Positions 33,153-42,423 of a stretch of 64,000 bases of DNA are shown piece by piece (the first letter of the stretch is position 1; every line of letters starts with the position of its first letter). The notes beneath the pieces were generated by a model. It was not told where the DNA came from, made no database searches, and worked only from the letters and a program-made list of their open reading frames with translations. Source of the DNA: Heracleum sosnowskyi. Lineage: Eukaryota > Streptophyta > Magnoliopsida > Apiales > Apiaceae. The position numbers and the translations under genes are program-made. The stretch lies in assembly GCA_030848705.1 (NCBI GenBank), contig CM061235.1, forward strand, positions 135,105,228-135,169,227. Reading direction: 5' to 3'.

Positions 33153-36100
33153 TTATTTGATTTCTTGAATATCAGGCACTGTCCTGAGATAATCAATTAG
33201 AAGTCTTCTTTCAGCCTTTTCCAGCTCTTCAACCATGATTTCTTTCAGTTCCTTGAGTTCTGGATCAGATTCACCAGTCTGATAAATAGCAGCTCTCAGA
33301 GAATAGATGGAATTCTTCCTCATCTCATTCCCTAGCCTAATAAAATGTGCTTTATCAGATTCTTGATTGAATTCTAAGACTTTAACTCCCAGATCAGTCC
33401 TTAGTCTTGTACTGTTTCTCTTCATTTCTATAACATTTCCATAAGCATCTCTATACTTAGGAATGTATACCTTTGAAATTCCTCCTCCAAGCATCACCTT
33501 AGATCTTTGCATCTTTTGTCTTATAAATGTAGCAGCATTGTGAGTGTTTCTGTTTTTGACTTTTAACAAGTACAGAACATACTCCAATTCTTGATAAGAT
33601 TTGAGATCTATATCAGACTCTGCAACTCTGTAAACTCTTCCATCATTCATAAAATACAACAGAAAATCTTTCTTCAAACCCTTGTGAAATATCAACTGAA
33701 CAGAGTCTAGCATATCAAGATTCTCTTGAGTAATAGTGCCAGATACTGCCAATGATGATTGATCTCCAGATCTGTTGTTTATTCTCTTCTCCCTATGTGA
33801 ACCTAAACCAGCTTTATCAAAAGTTTCTTTTCCAAGTACAGTCCTGGTTTGAGAAAAATCCACAGGTTGAAGTGTCAGAGCTTCAGATAGTACAGGTCTT
33901 CTAAAAATACCTTGGAGTTGTGGAGCTAGCTGAGTTTGCACAGCTTGAGCCTTGTCAGAGGCTGGCTTAACTTCAATAGTATCATCAACTTGAGCAGCGT
34001 CAGAGGTTGATTTTGGTAATCTTGTTTCAACTTGAGCAATGTCAGAGGTTGAATATTCTTTCTCCTTCAGGTTAGACTCTTCAATCATTTTGCCTTTACC
34101 CTTATCAGAGTTTCTAATCATAGGCCTCCTGGTGTATTGTATACTCTGTTGAGTATTTTCTTTAATGATAATTCCAGTTTCTTTCTTTCTAGGAGCCTTG
34201 ATTTCTTTCTTTTTGTGTATCCCAGCTTCAAGATTCTTCCTGTGTTCTTCAGCAAGCATTTGCTCTTCAGCTTGGATATCTTCAATTGTAACATCTTTTC
34301 CATGTTCTGCTATAAATAATTTAGCAGCAACTTCTTCATCAGTGCTAGGCTTATCAGTGTTTATCAAACTTTTGAGCCTTGAACCACTGGCAGAAATTAC
34401 TTTTCCCTTACCAGAGTTTGATCTTCTCTCAGAGTTTGATCTTGATCTTGGTCTTAAGCCTAAACTCTTTTCAGATTTTTCAGATTCACCTCCCTTGCTT
34501 CCACCATCATTACCATCATCCCTTCGTCTCAGAGCTTGAGTGTCTTTGCATTTGTCACTTGGTACACTCTCCCCCTTTTTGACATCATCAGAAAGTAGTA
34601 CTGATGTCAGCAACTCCAGAGCATTAGAAATTGAAGTTAGTTGAGCAGACATAGCAGTCTGATTCTCCTCAACTTTCGACAATCTAGAATTTAAAGTCTT
34701 TTGCTCTTTACACAAAGAGATGTATAGAGATTTGTCCTTCTGCTGTGTAAGCTCTCTTGTAGCTATATCATTCCTTAACCTTTCAATCATCTTATCAGAA
34801 GCATCAAAACGATTGTTTAATGATTTGATTTGAACAACAGTTGCTTTGAAATGACTGAGAAGTTCAGGATTTGAAATCTCTTTAACAGAGTTAGCAGTTA
34901 AATCAGCAGCCCTTTGTGAAGTGAAAATACAATCTGCTGCTGTCCAGTTGTTAAAGTACATCTCTTGAAAATGTTCTTCAGTAGCCCTATTGAACTCTCT
35001 TTCTTCATCAGAGTTGGCTTGAACATCAGATATGTGTGAAGGTGAATGAGCAGGACTAGCATTAACATTGTCATCCTCTCTTGCAATCTCTTCAGGAACA
35101 TGTTCAGCAGTGATTTCATGTTCTAACTGTGCAGCTTCATCATTGACTTTCTCTGCAACAGTTTCAGGAATATCAGAGTTTGCTTTAGCAATCACCTCTG
35201 CTTCTCGCTGAACAATCTCAACAACTGATTGTTGTAGAGCTTCAAGAACAAGAGCATCTTCAGAGTTTGCAACAAACTCTGCTGCTACAGGAACATTCTC
35301 TGTTGCATCAGCAGATTCAGCAACAGCTTCTGTAGGATGATCAATTCTAATCTGATCAACTTCCTCACCTTTCTCAAAATCAAGAGAAATGATTTCTGTG
35401 TGGGAAGCAATAGTTTCTACCAATTCTGTAGTAGCTTGATCAGCTTCTTTTACATTTTCTTCAAGATCAAAAATTTTGCTGTCAGAATGAGCAGCAGCTT
35501 CCTCAACTACATCATTAGCCTTTGATGTAGGAGCTTCTCTATCAAAATCCATTTCAATATCATCAGTATTTAGCCTGTCTTGATTGACAGCTTCTGGATT
35601 TTCAGCTTCCTCCTGAACAAAAGCTTCAGGAGCTTCATTTTCCTCAGGAACTTTGTTCATATTGGCAATAATATCACCAAAAAGTTGAGTAGCAACTAAT
35701 CTTCTCTTTCTCTGATGAAGAGTTTCTTCATCAGCTTCAGTATCTGAGTCTGCAACAGTCTTTGGTCGTTGGGCTCTCTTTTTCTTCATTCTTTTTCTCT
35801 GAGGCACAGCATCAACATTTGATACCTCAGCTTCAGGTTGTTGCAAGTTAGACTTAACTGCTCGAACTTTAGATCTCTTTGACCTCTGTTGTTGAGATAC
35901 AGAAGGTCCAGCTTCAGTATTTGAGACATTTTGCTGTTGTAAGTTGTCAAGAAATTGTTGCACAGATGCAGGGAACATTAAAGGACCAACTTCTCCTTTC
36001 TTGTTGTCCTTGTTGATAAGATCAGAGAATATACGTTTGTGCAATTTAAATGAAAGAATTACATCCTCATCTAAAATCTCAACATCAGGGCAGCAATGAT

Positions 36101-36737
36101 TGAATATCAATTGACAAAACCTAGAGAAGTAAACAACATTTCTATTCTCTAGCATTTTCTCACCAATATTAGTTAAAACTAATCTAGCAACATCAAATTG
36201 ACTGCCATAGAGAAGAGAATACCCGATCTGTAAACTATCAGTGGGAATTGCATCCCAGTTTGTGCACTTTTTCCCGAACGCTCTTGTAATGCAGTCGAAA
36301 AAGAAACTCCATTCCTTTCTCAAGAGCGGTCGCTTCAATTGACCAATCTTTGTCAGTGGTCCAGAGTAACCTATTTCTCGCATCATTGTTACTAACTCAG
36401 AATCTCCAACAGCAACTGTGAACGAATTGAAATCTTCAAGACCCAAAGCATCACGAACAGTAGTAGGAGTAACAGCATAGTCATTGTCCTCATATTGAAA
36501 AATGATAGATGGAGATCCAGACTCTCCTCCATTATCATAAACACCTGTCTGCCAAAAAGATTTGATTTGTGTTGCAGACAGCTTCGATGGTGCGGTGAGA
36601 GCAGTGCCAATATCAGAGTTTAACAAGAAACTCTGAATCAAATGAAACGCCTCCGGTGCGTTCTCATTTGCTACAGGAGCGGAGTAGTTATTTGGGACAA
36701 ATTCTAATTCAGAGGCAATAAACGCTGTAGTTGCCAT
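33153..36737 (-). CDS. Third ORF of the Sirevirus-like element (env-like position), 1194 aa
   Basis: This intact ORF follows pol and precedes the polypurine tract, the place where Sireviruses often carry an env-like gene. The N-terminal 250 residues look globular and rich in aromatic residues. The middle (about 270-620) is acidic and low in complexity, with basic clusters such as RKRMKKKRAQRPK that could act as nuclear signals. A helical, coiled-coil-like stretch covers about 640-730, and the last 230 residues look globular again. I see no signal peptide and no membrane segment, so an envelope glycoprotein role is not supported. The ATG at 36737 is preceded by an AT-rich leader, and a TATA-like ATTTAATA lies near 36854-36861 on the minus strand, so it may have its own promoter. 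Function unknown. Confidence 0.85.
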   Translation of the reverse strand: MATTAFIASELEFVPNNYSAPVANENAPEAFHLIQSFLLNSDIGTALTAPSKLSATQIKSFWQTGVYDNGGESGSPSIIFQYEDNDYAVTPTTVRDALGLEDFNSFTVAVGDSELVTMMREIGYSGPLTKIGQLKRPLLRKEWSFFFDCITRAFGKKCTNWDAIPTDSLQIGYSLLYGSQFDVARLVLTNIGEKMLENRNVVYFSRFCQLIFNHCCPDVEILDEDVILSFKLHKRIFSDLINKDNKKGEVGPLMFPASVQQFLDNLQQQNVSNTEAGPSVSQQQRSKRSKVRAVKSNLQQPEAEVSNVDAVPQRKRMKKKRAQRPKTVADSDTEADEETLHQRKRRLVATQLFGDIIANMNKVPEENEAPEAFVQEEAENPEAVNQDRLNTDDIEMDFDREAPTSKANDVVEEAAAHSDSKIFDLEENVKEADQATTELVETIASHTEIISLDFEKGEEVDQIRIDHPTEAVAESADATENVPVAAEFVANSEDALVLEALQQSVVEIVQREAEVIAKANSDIPETVAEKVNDEAAQLEHEITAEHVPEEIAREDDNVNASPAHSPSHISDVQANSDEEREFNRATEEHFQEMYFNNWTAADCIFTSQRAADLTANSVKEISNPELLSHFKATVVQIKSLNNRFDASDKMIERLRNDIATRELTQQKDKSLYISLCKEQKTLNSRLSKVEENQTAMSAQLTSISNALELLTSVLLSDDVKKGESVPSDKCKDTQALRRRDDGNDGGSKGGESEKSEKSLGLRPRSRSNSERRSNSGKGKVISASGSRLKSLINTDKPSTDEEVAAKLFIAEHGKDVTIEDIQAEEQMLAEEHRKNLEAGIHKKKEIKAPRKKETGIIIKENTQQSIQYTRRPMIRNSDKGKGKMIEESNLKEKEYSTSDIAQVETRLPKSTSDAAQVDDTIEVKPASDKAQAVQTQLAPQLQGIFRRPVLSEALTLQPVDFSQTRTVLGKETFDKAGLGSHREKRINNRSGDQSSLAVSGTITQENLDMLDSVQLIFHKGLKKDFLLYFMNDGRVYRVAESDIDLKSYQELEYVLYLLKVKNRNTHNAATFIRQKMQRSKVMLGGGISKVYIPKYRDAYGNVIEMKRNSTRLRTDLGVKVLEFNQESDKAHFIRLGNEMRKNSIYSLRAAIYQTGESDPELKELKEIMVEELEKAERRLLIDYLRTVPDIQEIK

Positions 36738-37232
36738 TTGTAAGATTTGAAAACAAAAAGTACTGGGCTTTGAAAGTGTTTGAGTGTTTGTGTGTGAGTA
36801 AAATGTTATGAGAAGATGAAATGCGTAAAAGATTGAATCGTGTGTATGTAGTGTATTAAATAATAACTGTAAAGATTAGAAGTATGTTAGTGGGACAGAT
36901 GTCAAACGTGAATACACTAACAGCTGTATCTAACAACTTCCTATACACACGTGCTAACGTGGAGACACCTGTCATCACATATAACACTCAAAATATTCGC
37001 TTAAAAGAAAAAAAATCAATAATAATAAAATTATCAATTTAAATAATAAAGAACAAAGAACTCAACAGTCAAAATAATAATGACTGTCTCGAAACTCCGC
37101 ACCTTAGTATCCCAAGCGCTTCGAAAACCTTTCAATCTCCAAGAAAAACCTTTCAGATACCCTGTTTGAATGCTTTAAATACCAAAGCAATGTAACAACA
37201 GGCTTCATATCTTAAACTTACTATACACCAAA
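36738..37232. promoter_or_regulatory. Candidate bidirectional promoter between ORF3 and the antisense ORF
   Basis: This 495-bp gap separates two divergent ORFs. It contains three ACGT-core motifs within about 60 bp (AACGTG near 36905, G-box CACGTG at 36948-36953, AACGTGG near 36956). Facing outwards are a TATA-like box at 37174-37181 (plus, TTTAAATA) and another near 36854-36861 (minus). ACGT motifs are bound by plant bZIP and bHLH factors; promoter activity is inferred. Confidence 0.5.
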
Positions 37233-37625
37233 ATGGCTGGAACTTTCGAATTTCTGGATGTGGAAGAGTTTTTGAACATGAACTGGCAGCAACAAGAAAA
37301 CTATCTTATCGATGAGTTTCTTGTTCTCTCATTCTTGAATGATGAAGGCCTTATCGTAGATGATGAAATAGCCGAAGGGCCTTTCTCCAACCCTCATGTA
37401 TACATCTTCCGTCCAGGACCATATGATGCACCAATCCTCGCAGATGAAGATGCCATGGAGATCTGCTTCATGCTTTTTCAACTGAGTTTCTTGTCGGGTT
37501 CAAAAGAAAACCTCTTCTTAGAATCCTGCAAGCTGCAAAGCAGAAAGAGATCCCGAGAAGATGATGATGATGATTCATCATTAGGAGGATTTCATGCTAT
37601 CCCAAATGGTATAATGACCAGATGA
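37233..37625 (+). CDS. Antisense 130-aa ORF inside the Sirevirus-like element
   Basis: Reads opposite to gag and pol, in the spacer between pol and ORF3. The product starts M-A-G-T-F-E-F-L-D-V-E-E-F, is strongly acidic, and ends with a basic/acidic stretch (RKRSRED then a run of Asp) that could be a nuclear signal. A TATA-like box stands 52 bp upstream of the ATG. Nothing else overlaps it, so it is not a shadow of a known gene. No family recognised. Antisense ORFs between pol and the 3' LTR are known from some plant LTR elements of other lineages. Confidence 0.55.
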   Translation: MAGTFEFLDVEEFLNMNWQQQENYLIDEFLVLSFLNDEGLIVDDEIAEGPFSNPHVYIFRPGPYDAPILADEDAMEICFMLFQLSFLSGSKENLFLESCKLQSRKRSREDDDDDSSLGGFHAIPNGIMTR

Positions 37626-39095
37626 GCAACTGGGTAGCTATCATCAGAAGTAGTAGAGCACAATAGCTTCTGGCTCTAGCTCTTCTGCTTCAATGTTGGA
37701 TAGCATTCAAGTACTTGTCCTGGTTAAATAGATTTTCTCTTTTGTAACCATAGTGATTAGTATGTACCAGAAAGATTAGCTAAGCATGAGTATGTAATTG
37801 ACTGAATGTAACAGAGTTTGAATCAATTAATGAAAAAGACTCATTTTATTGCTTTACTTTCAGTATTATCAATTTTACCTAGTAATTGGAAAGACAAAAA
37901 AACTTTAACCAATTAACTAACATACTCAGCAGCAATACAAATCACAAACAGGACTTAATAAACTTACTCAATAGCAACAAACTCTATCTTTTCTTTGTTC
38001 AATCACACTTTTTCGAAAAACAAATGACTAAACCCAAAATCATAAACTGTCTGAAACAAGGAAATTATTTTAACCATCAGAGATTAAAATAAAGTAACCT
38101 CGGCGTATTTCACACAAAACATCAGTGTTTACCATTTGTCCTTCTTTGTCAATAAACTCTTTTCTCAAACTGTACAGTTGTGAAAATATGTGTGTGTAGT
38201 AGCAGAGTTTACCGAAAACAGTATTTAGACCATCTCAAAGTGCATAAAATCCACAATCTAAAGTAGTAAAAACTGGTTACCTAAACTCTCATGTATAACA
38301 TAAAATCTGATTTTATATCTAAACTCTGTATTACTGATATCCTTTCATTTGGATATGTCTTTTATTTTTCACCCCCTTAATTTATCTATATTTTTTTTTA
38401 TTTTTTTTTTTATTATTTTTTTTTTTTTTATTTTTTATTTATTTTTTTTTTTATTTTTTATTTATTTTTTATTTTTCCAGTAATCAGTGGTTGGCACTAG
38501 TCACCAAAAATCAAAGATTTTAGCCCTTATTTCATACAATAAGTTCCTGGATCGTCCTAGGCACAACATGATCTCAAAGGAATTTGTGCTCTGTTTGGCA
38601 TCTTTTGAATTTGAGGGTGAATTATTTGAAATTAATAATCAGAGTTTAGACTTTTCATCAGTAAATATAATTAACTTATGAGAGAAAATGCAAACAGCTA
38701 ATACAGACTCAGTGTATAGGATCAATAAACTAAGAGATGCTATAAATATTGAGACAGTATCATGCTGTGTTAGCTTACTGCACATTTTTGAGATCAGAGT
38801 CTATACAACTCTTAAGGATTCACAGTTACTTACTGAGAATTATGCTTCATACAAATTTCTTCATTGGTCCATATGTTTCAGACAAAATTACAATCAGAGT
38901 ATAGCATTTAAACTGTAATTATTAGAGTATGACCAACAGAGTCTATCTTCAGAGTATGCTTTCAGAGTATGACTAACACTTCACAGAGTTTATCATCAGA
39001 GTTTAACATGCTGGTTCACATAACAGTTAACACATGCAAGGAATCATGAGCAACAAGAATTAAACATGTATAAATTTTGAGTCTGACCCGTATCT
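37626..39095. other. Non-coding spacer of the Sirevirus-like element
   Basis: It lies between the antisense ORF and the end of pol. It includes a T-rich low-complexity block (38380-38478) and, at 38880-39010, a cluster of seven CAGAGT(T/A)T or CAGAGTCT words. Short plus-strand ORFs at 37886, 38487 and 38688 show nothing recognisable. Confidence 0.6.
38380..38478. repeat. T-rich low-complexity block
   Basis: Nearly pure T with scattered A over 99 bp (A-rich on the element's sense strand). Confidence 0.9.
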
Positions 39096-42000
39096 CTAGT
39101 CAGAACCAGAGATCATTCCAAGTTCATTTACCAATCTTGTAAAAGTAGCTTCACTCAAAGGTTTGGTGAAGATATCTGCAAGTTGTTGGTCTGTAGACAC
39201 AAAATGAAGCTCAATATTCCCTTCTTCCACATGTTCTCTGATAAAATGATATCTTATGCTGATGTGCTTGGTCATGGAATGTTGTACTGGATTTCCTGTC
39301 ATAGCAATAGCACTTTGGTTATCACAGAAAATAGGAATTTTAGAGTACCTTAACCCATAATCCAGCAATTGATTCTTCATCCATAAAATCTGTGCACAAC
39401 AGCTACCAGCTGCTATATACTCTGCTTCAGCTGTGGATGTGGAAATCGACTTCTGTTTCTTGCTATACCAAGAAACTAATCTGTCACCTAAAAATTGACA
39501 GCTTCCACTTGTACTTTTTCTGTCTATCTTACAGCCTGCAAAATCTGCATCAGAGTAACCAATCAACTTAAACTCTGATTCTCTAGGATACCACAAACCC
39601 AAGGTTATGGTGCCTTTGAGATATTTGAAAATCCTTTTTACAGCTGTTAGATGAGGCTCTCTAGGATCTGCTTGAAATCTTGCACAAAGACATGTTGCAT
39701 ACATGATATCAGGTCTACTTGCTGTAAGATACAGTAAAGACCCTATCATCCCTCTGTAGTTAGTCATATCTACTGAGGCTCCTGTGTCTTTGTCAAGCTT
39801 CGTTGCTGTAGCCATGGGAGTTGTTGCAGATGAACTATCAAGCATACCAAATTTCTTTAGAAGATTTCTGGTATACTTTGCTTGATTGATAAAAATCCCA
39901 TCATCTGTTTGCTTGACCTGTAAGCCTAGAAAATAACTAAGCTCTCCCATCATGCTCATTTGATACCTGGATTGCATAAGCTTTGCAAACTTCTTACAAA
40001 GTTTGTCATTAGTAGATCCAAAAATAATATCATCTACATAAATTTGAACTAAAAGCAAATCATCACCAGAATTGAAATAAAACAAGGTTTTATCAATTGT
40101 ACCTCTTGTGAACCCACTTTCTAAAAGAAATTGAGCAAGAGTTTCATACCATGCTCTTGGTGCTTGCTTTAGGCCATATAATGCTTTGTCAAGCCTGTAG
40201 ACATAATCTGGATGCTTGGAATCTACAAATCCTGGTGGTTGTTCAACAAATACCTCTTCTTCAAGCTTCCCATTGAGAAAAGCACTTTTCACATCCATCT
40301 GAAAGACTTTAAACTTCTTGTGTGCAGCATAGGCCAGAAAAATCCTTATAGCCTCCAGTCTTGCAACTGGAGCAAAGGTTTCATCATAGTCAATTCCTTC
40401 CTGTTGTGAATAACCTTTTGCCACAAGTCTAGCCTTATTCCTTGTAATCACACCATCACTGTCAGTCTTGTTTCTGAAAACCCACTTTGTACCTACAATT
40501 GATCTGTTCTTTGGTCTAGGTACAAGTGTCCAGACTTCATTTCTTTCAAATTCATTTAACTCTTCTTGCATTGCTGTTATCCAATTAGCATCTTGAAGAG
40601 CTTCCTCCACTTTCTTTGGTTCAGTTTGAGACAAGAAAGCATGATACAGACACTCATTATTTGTTGCACTTCTGGTTCTTACACCAGCATCAGGATCTCC
40701 AATTATGAGATCAGGTGTGTGTGCCTGTGTCCACTTTCTTGCTGATGGTAAGTGGTTTCTTGCATCACTGTTGGATCCTCCCCCTTGATCCATGCTCTCC
40801 TGATTCATATGTTGACTTTCTACATTCTCTGAGGCTCCCCCTGAATTTGATGACTCAGAGTTTGAATTGTCAGAGTTTGAATCAGTTTCCTCAACTGACT
40901 CACTTGCTGTGTCATGTTGAGCTTCTTCACGCTCCCCCTCAACTGGTTCTCTATTTTGTTCAATTTGAGAATTATCAGTTTCTCCAGTATTTACCAGTAG
41001 AGGTTCAGAGTATGCTTCGTCAGAGTTTGTCAGCCCTGCTTCATCAGAGTTTATATCATCAGAGAGTAGATCTTCATTTTCAAACCGTAGTTGATCATAT
41101 CCATCCTTGTCTTCAAGTCCAATTATTTTCTTGTCATCAAATGACACATGTATGGATTCCATGATCACTTTAGTTCTTAGATTGTAAACTCTGAATGCTT
41201 TTGTTGACAGTGGGTAGCCAACAAAAATTCCTTCATCAGCTTTTAACTCGAACTTTGTCAACTGTTCAGGATGAGTCTTCAACACAAAGCATTTGCATCC
41301 AAATATATGAAAATATTTCAAATTTGGCTTCTTATTTTTCACCATCTCATATGGTGTTTTCCCATGCTTGTTGATCAGTGTAGCATTTTGAGTAAAACAA
41401 GCAGTTTGAACAGCTTCTGCCCAGAAGTATGTTGGTAATTTTGCTTCTTCAAGCATAGTTCTGGCTGCTTCAATTAAAGTTCTGTTCTTTCTTTCAACTA
41501 CACCATTTTGCTGTGGAGTGCCAGGTGCAGAAAATTCTTGTTTCACCCCTCTTTCCTTGCAGAAAGCTTCCATGATTGAATTTCTGAATTCAGTTCCATT
41601 ATCACTCCTTATTATTTTGACTTTGTGCTGTGATCCTTTGTCCAGTAGATTTACATGATCCATTAGAATTTGAGCAGTTTCATCCTTCTTTGACAAGAAA
41701 TACACCCATGTATATCTAGTATATTCATCAACAATTACTAGAGCATATTTCTTTCTGCCCATTGACATTATATTCACTGGTCCAAAAAGATCAACATGTA
41801 GAAGATGATAAGGTTCCACTACTGAAGATTCAGTTTTGCTCTTGAAAGATGACTTCCTTTGTTTGGCCTTTTGACAGGAATCACATAGGCCATTTAGACT
41901 GAGTGTTGATTTTGGGAGTCCTCTTACAAGATCCTTTCTTATCAGCTCATTGATGTTGTTCAAATTGAGATGAGAGAGCTTCTTATGCCAATTCCAACTC

Positions 42001-42410
42001 TCTTCATTTGACATTCTTGCAGTCAGACACACTGTTTTTCCATCAGAGTTTGTTACCAAACTTGCTTCATAAATATTGTTGCGTCTGTGTCCAACTAGAA
42101 CAACTTTTCCAGTAGATTTACTGATAACTTCACAGTATTCACTATGAAAATCTACATGGTTTCCTCTGTCACAGATTTGACTCACAGATAACAGATTGTG
42201 CTTGAGTCCTGAGACTAGAGCTACATCAGTGATGATGACACCTCCAAGATTAATGTTGCCATATCCCAGAGTATGTCCTACGTTGCCATCTCCATAGGAA
42301 ACTTTTGGGCCATCCTTCTCCACAAAGTCTGATAGCAGGGCTTTATTTCCGGTCATATGTCCTGAGCATCCACTGTCCAAGATAAGTGTGCTCTCTATTA
42401 TACCCTGCAA
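39096..42410 (-). CDS. Pol of the Sirevirus-like element, 1104 codons, no ATG at its start
   Basis: Numbering starts at the TTG at 42410. Protease D-S-G is at 12-14; integrase HHCC at H142, H147, C176, C179 with catalytic D207, D270 and E306; reverse transcriptase YVDD at 791-794; and RNase H up to the end, including the H-I-S-I-R-Y-H-F-I-R-E-H block near 1048-1060. The frame is +1 relative to gag and opens right after a TGA (42413-42411) with no ATG before the protease. The first codons follow a splice-acceptor-like TTGCAG. It is therefore probably translated as a fusion with Gag after removal of a short intron. Otherwise intact over 3.3 kb. Confidence 0.92.
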   Translation of the reverse strand: MQGIIESTLILDSGCSGHMTGNKALLSDFVEKDGPKVSYGDGNVGHTLGYGNINLGGVIITDVALVSGLKHNLLSVSQICDRGNHVDFHSEYCEVISKSTGKVVLVGHRRNNIYEASLVTNSDGKTVCLTARMSNEESWNWHKKLSHLNLNNINELIRKDLVRGLPKSTLSLNGLCDSCQKAKQRKSSFKSKTESSVVEPYHLLHVDLFGPVNIMSMGRKKYALVIVDEYTRYTWVYFLSKKDETAQILMDHVNLLDKGSQHKVKIIRSDNGTEFRNSIMEAFCKERGVKQEFSAPGTPQQNGVVERKNRTLIEAARTMLEEAKLPTYFWAEAVQTACFTQNATLINKHGKTPYEMVKNKKPNLKYFHIFGCKCFVLKTHPEQLTKFELKADEGIFVGYPLSTKAFRVYNLRTKVIMESIHVSFDDKKIIGLEDKDGYDQLRFENEDLLSDDINSDEAGLTNSDEAYSEPLLVNTGETDNSQIEQNREPVEGEREEAQHDTASESVEETDSNSDNSNSESSNSGGASENVESQHMNQESMDQGGGSNSDARNHLPSARKWTQAHTPDLIIGDPDAGVRTRSATNNECLYHAFLSQTEPKKVEEALQDANWITAMQEELNEFERNEVWTLVPRPKNRSIVGTKWVFRNKTDSDGVITRNKARLVAKGYSQQEGIDYDETFAPVARLEAIRIFLAYAAHKKFKVFQMDVKSAFLNGKLEEEVFVEQPPGFVDSKHPDYVYRLDKALYGLKQAPRAWYETLAQFLLESGFTRGTIDKTLFYFNSGDDLLLVQIYVDDIIFGSTNDKLCKKFAKLMQSRYQMSMMGELSYFLGLQVKQTDDGIFINQAKYTRNLLKKFGMLDSSSATTPMATATKLDKDTGASVDMTNYRGMIGSLLYLTASRPDIMYATCLCARFQADPREPHLTAVKRIFKYLKGTITLGLWYPRESEFKLIGYSDADFAGCKIDRKSTSGSCQFLGDRLVSWYSKKQKSISTSTAEAEYIAAGSCCAQILWMKNQLLDYGLRYSKIPIFCDNQSAIAMTGNPVQHSMTKHISIRYHFIREHVEEGNIELHFVSTDQQLADIFTKPLSEATFTRLVNELGMISGSD

Positions 42411-42423
42411 TCACAAACAAACA

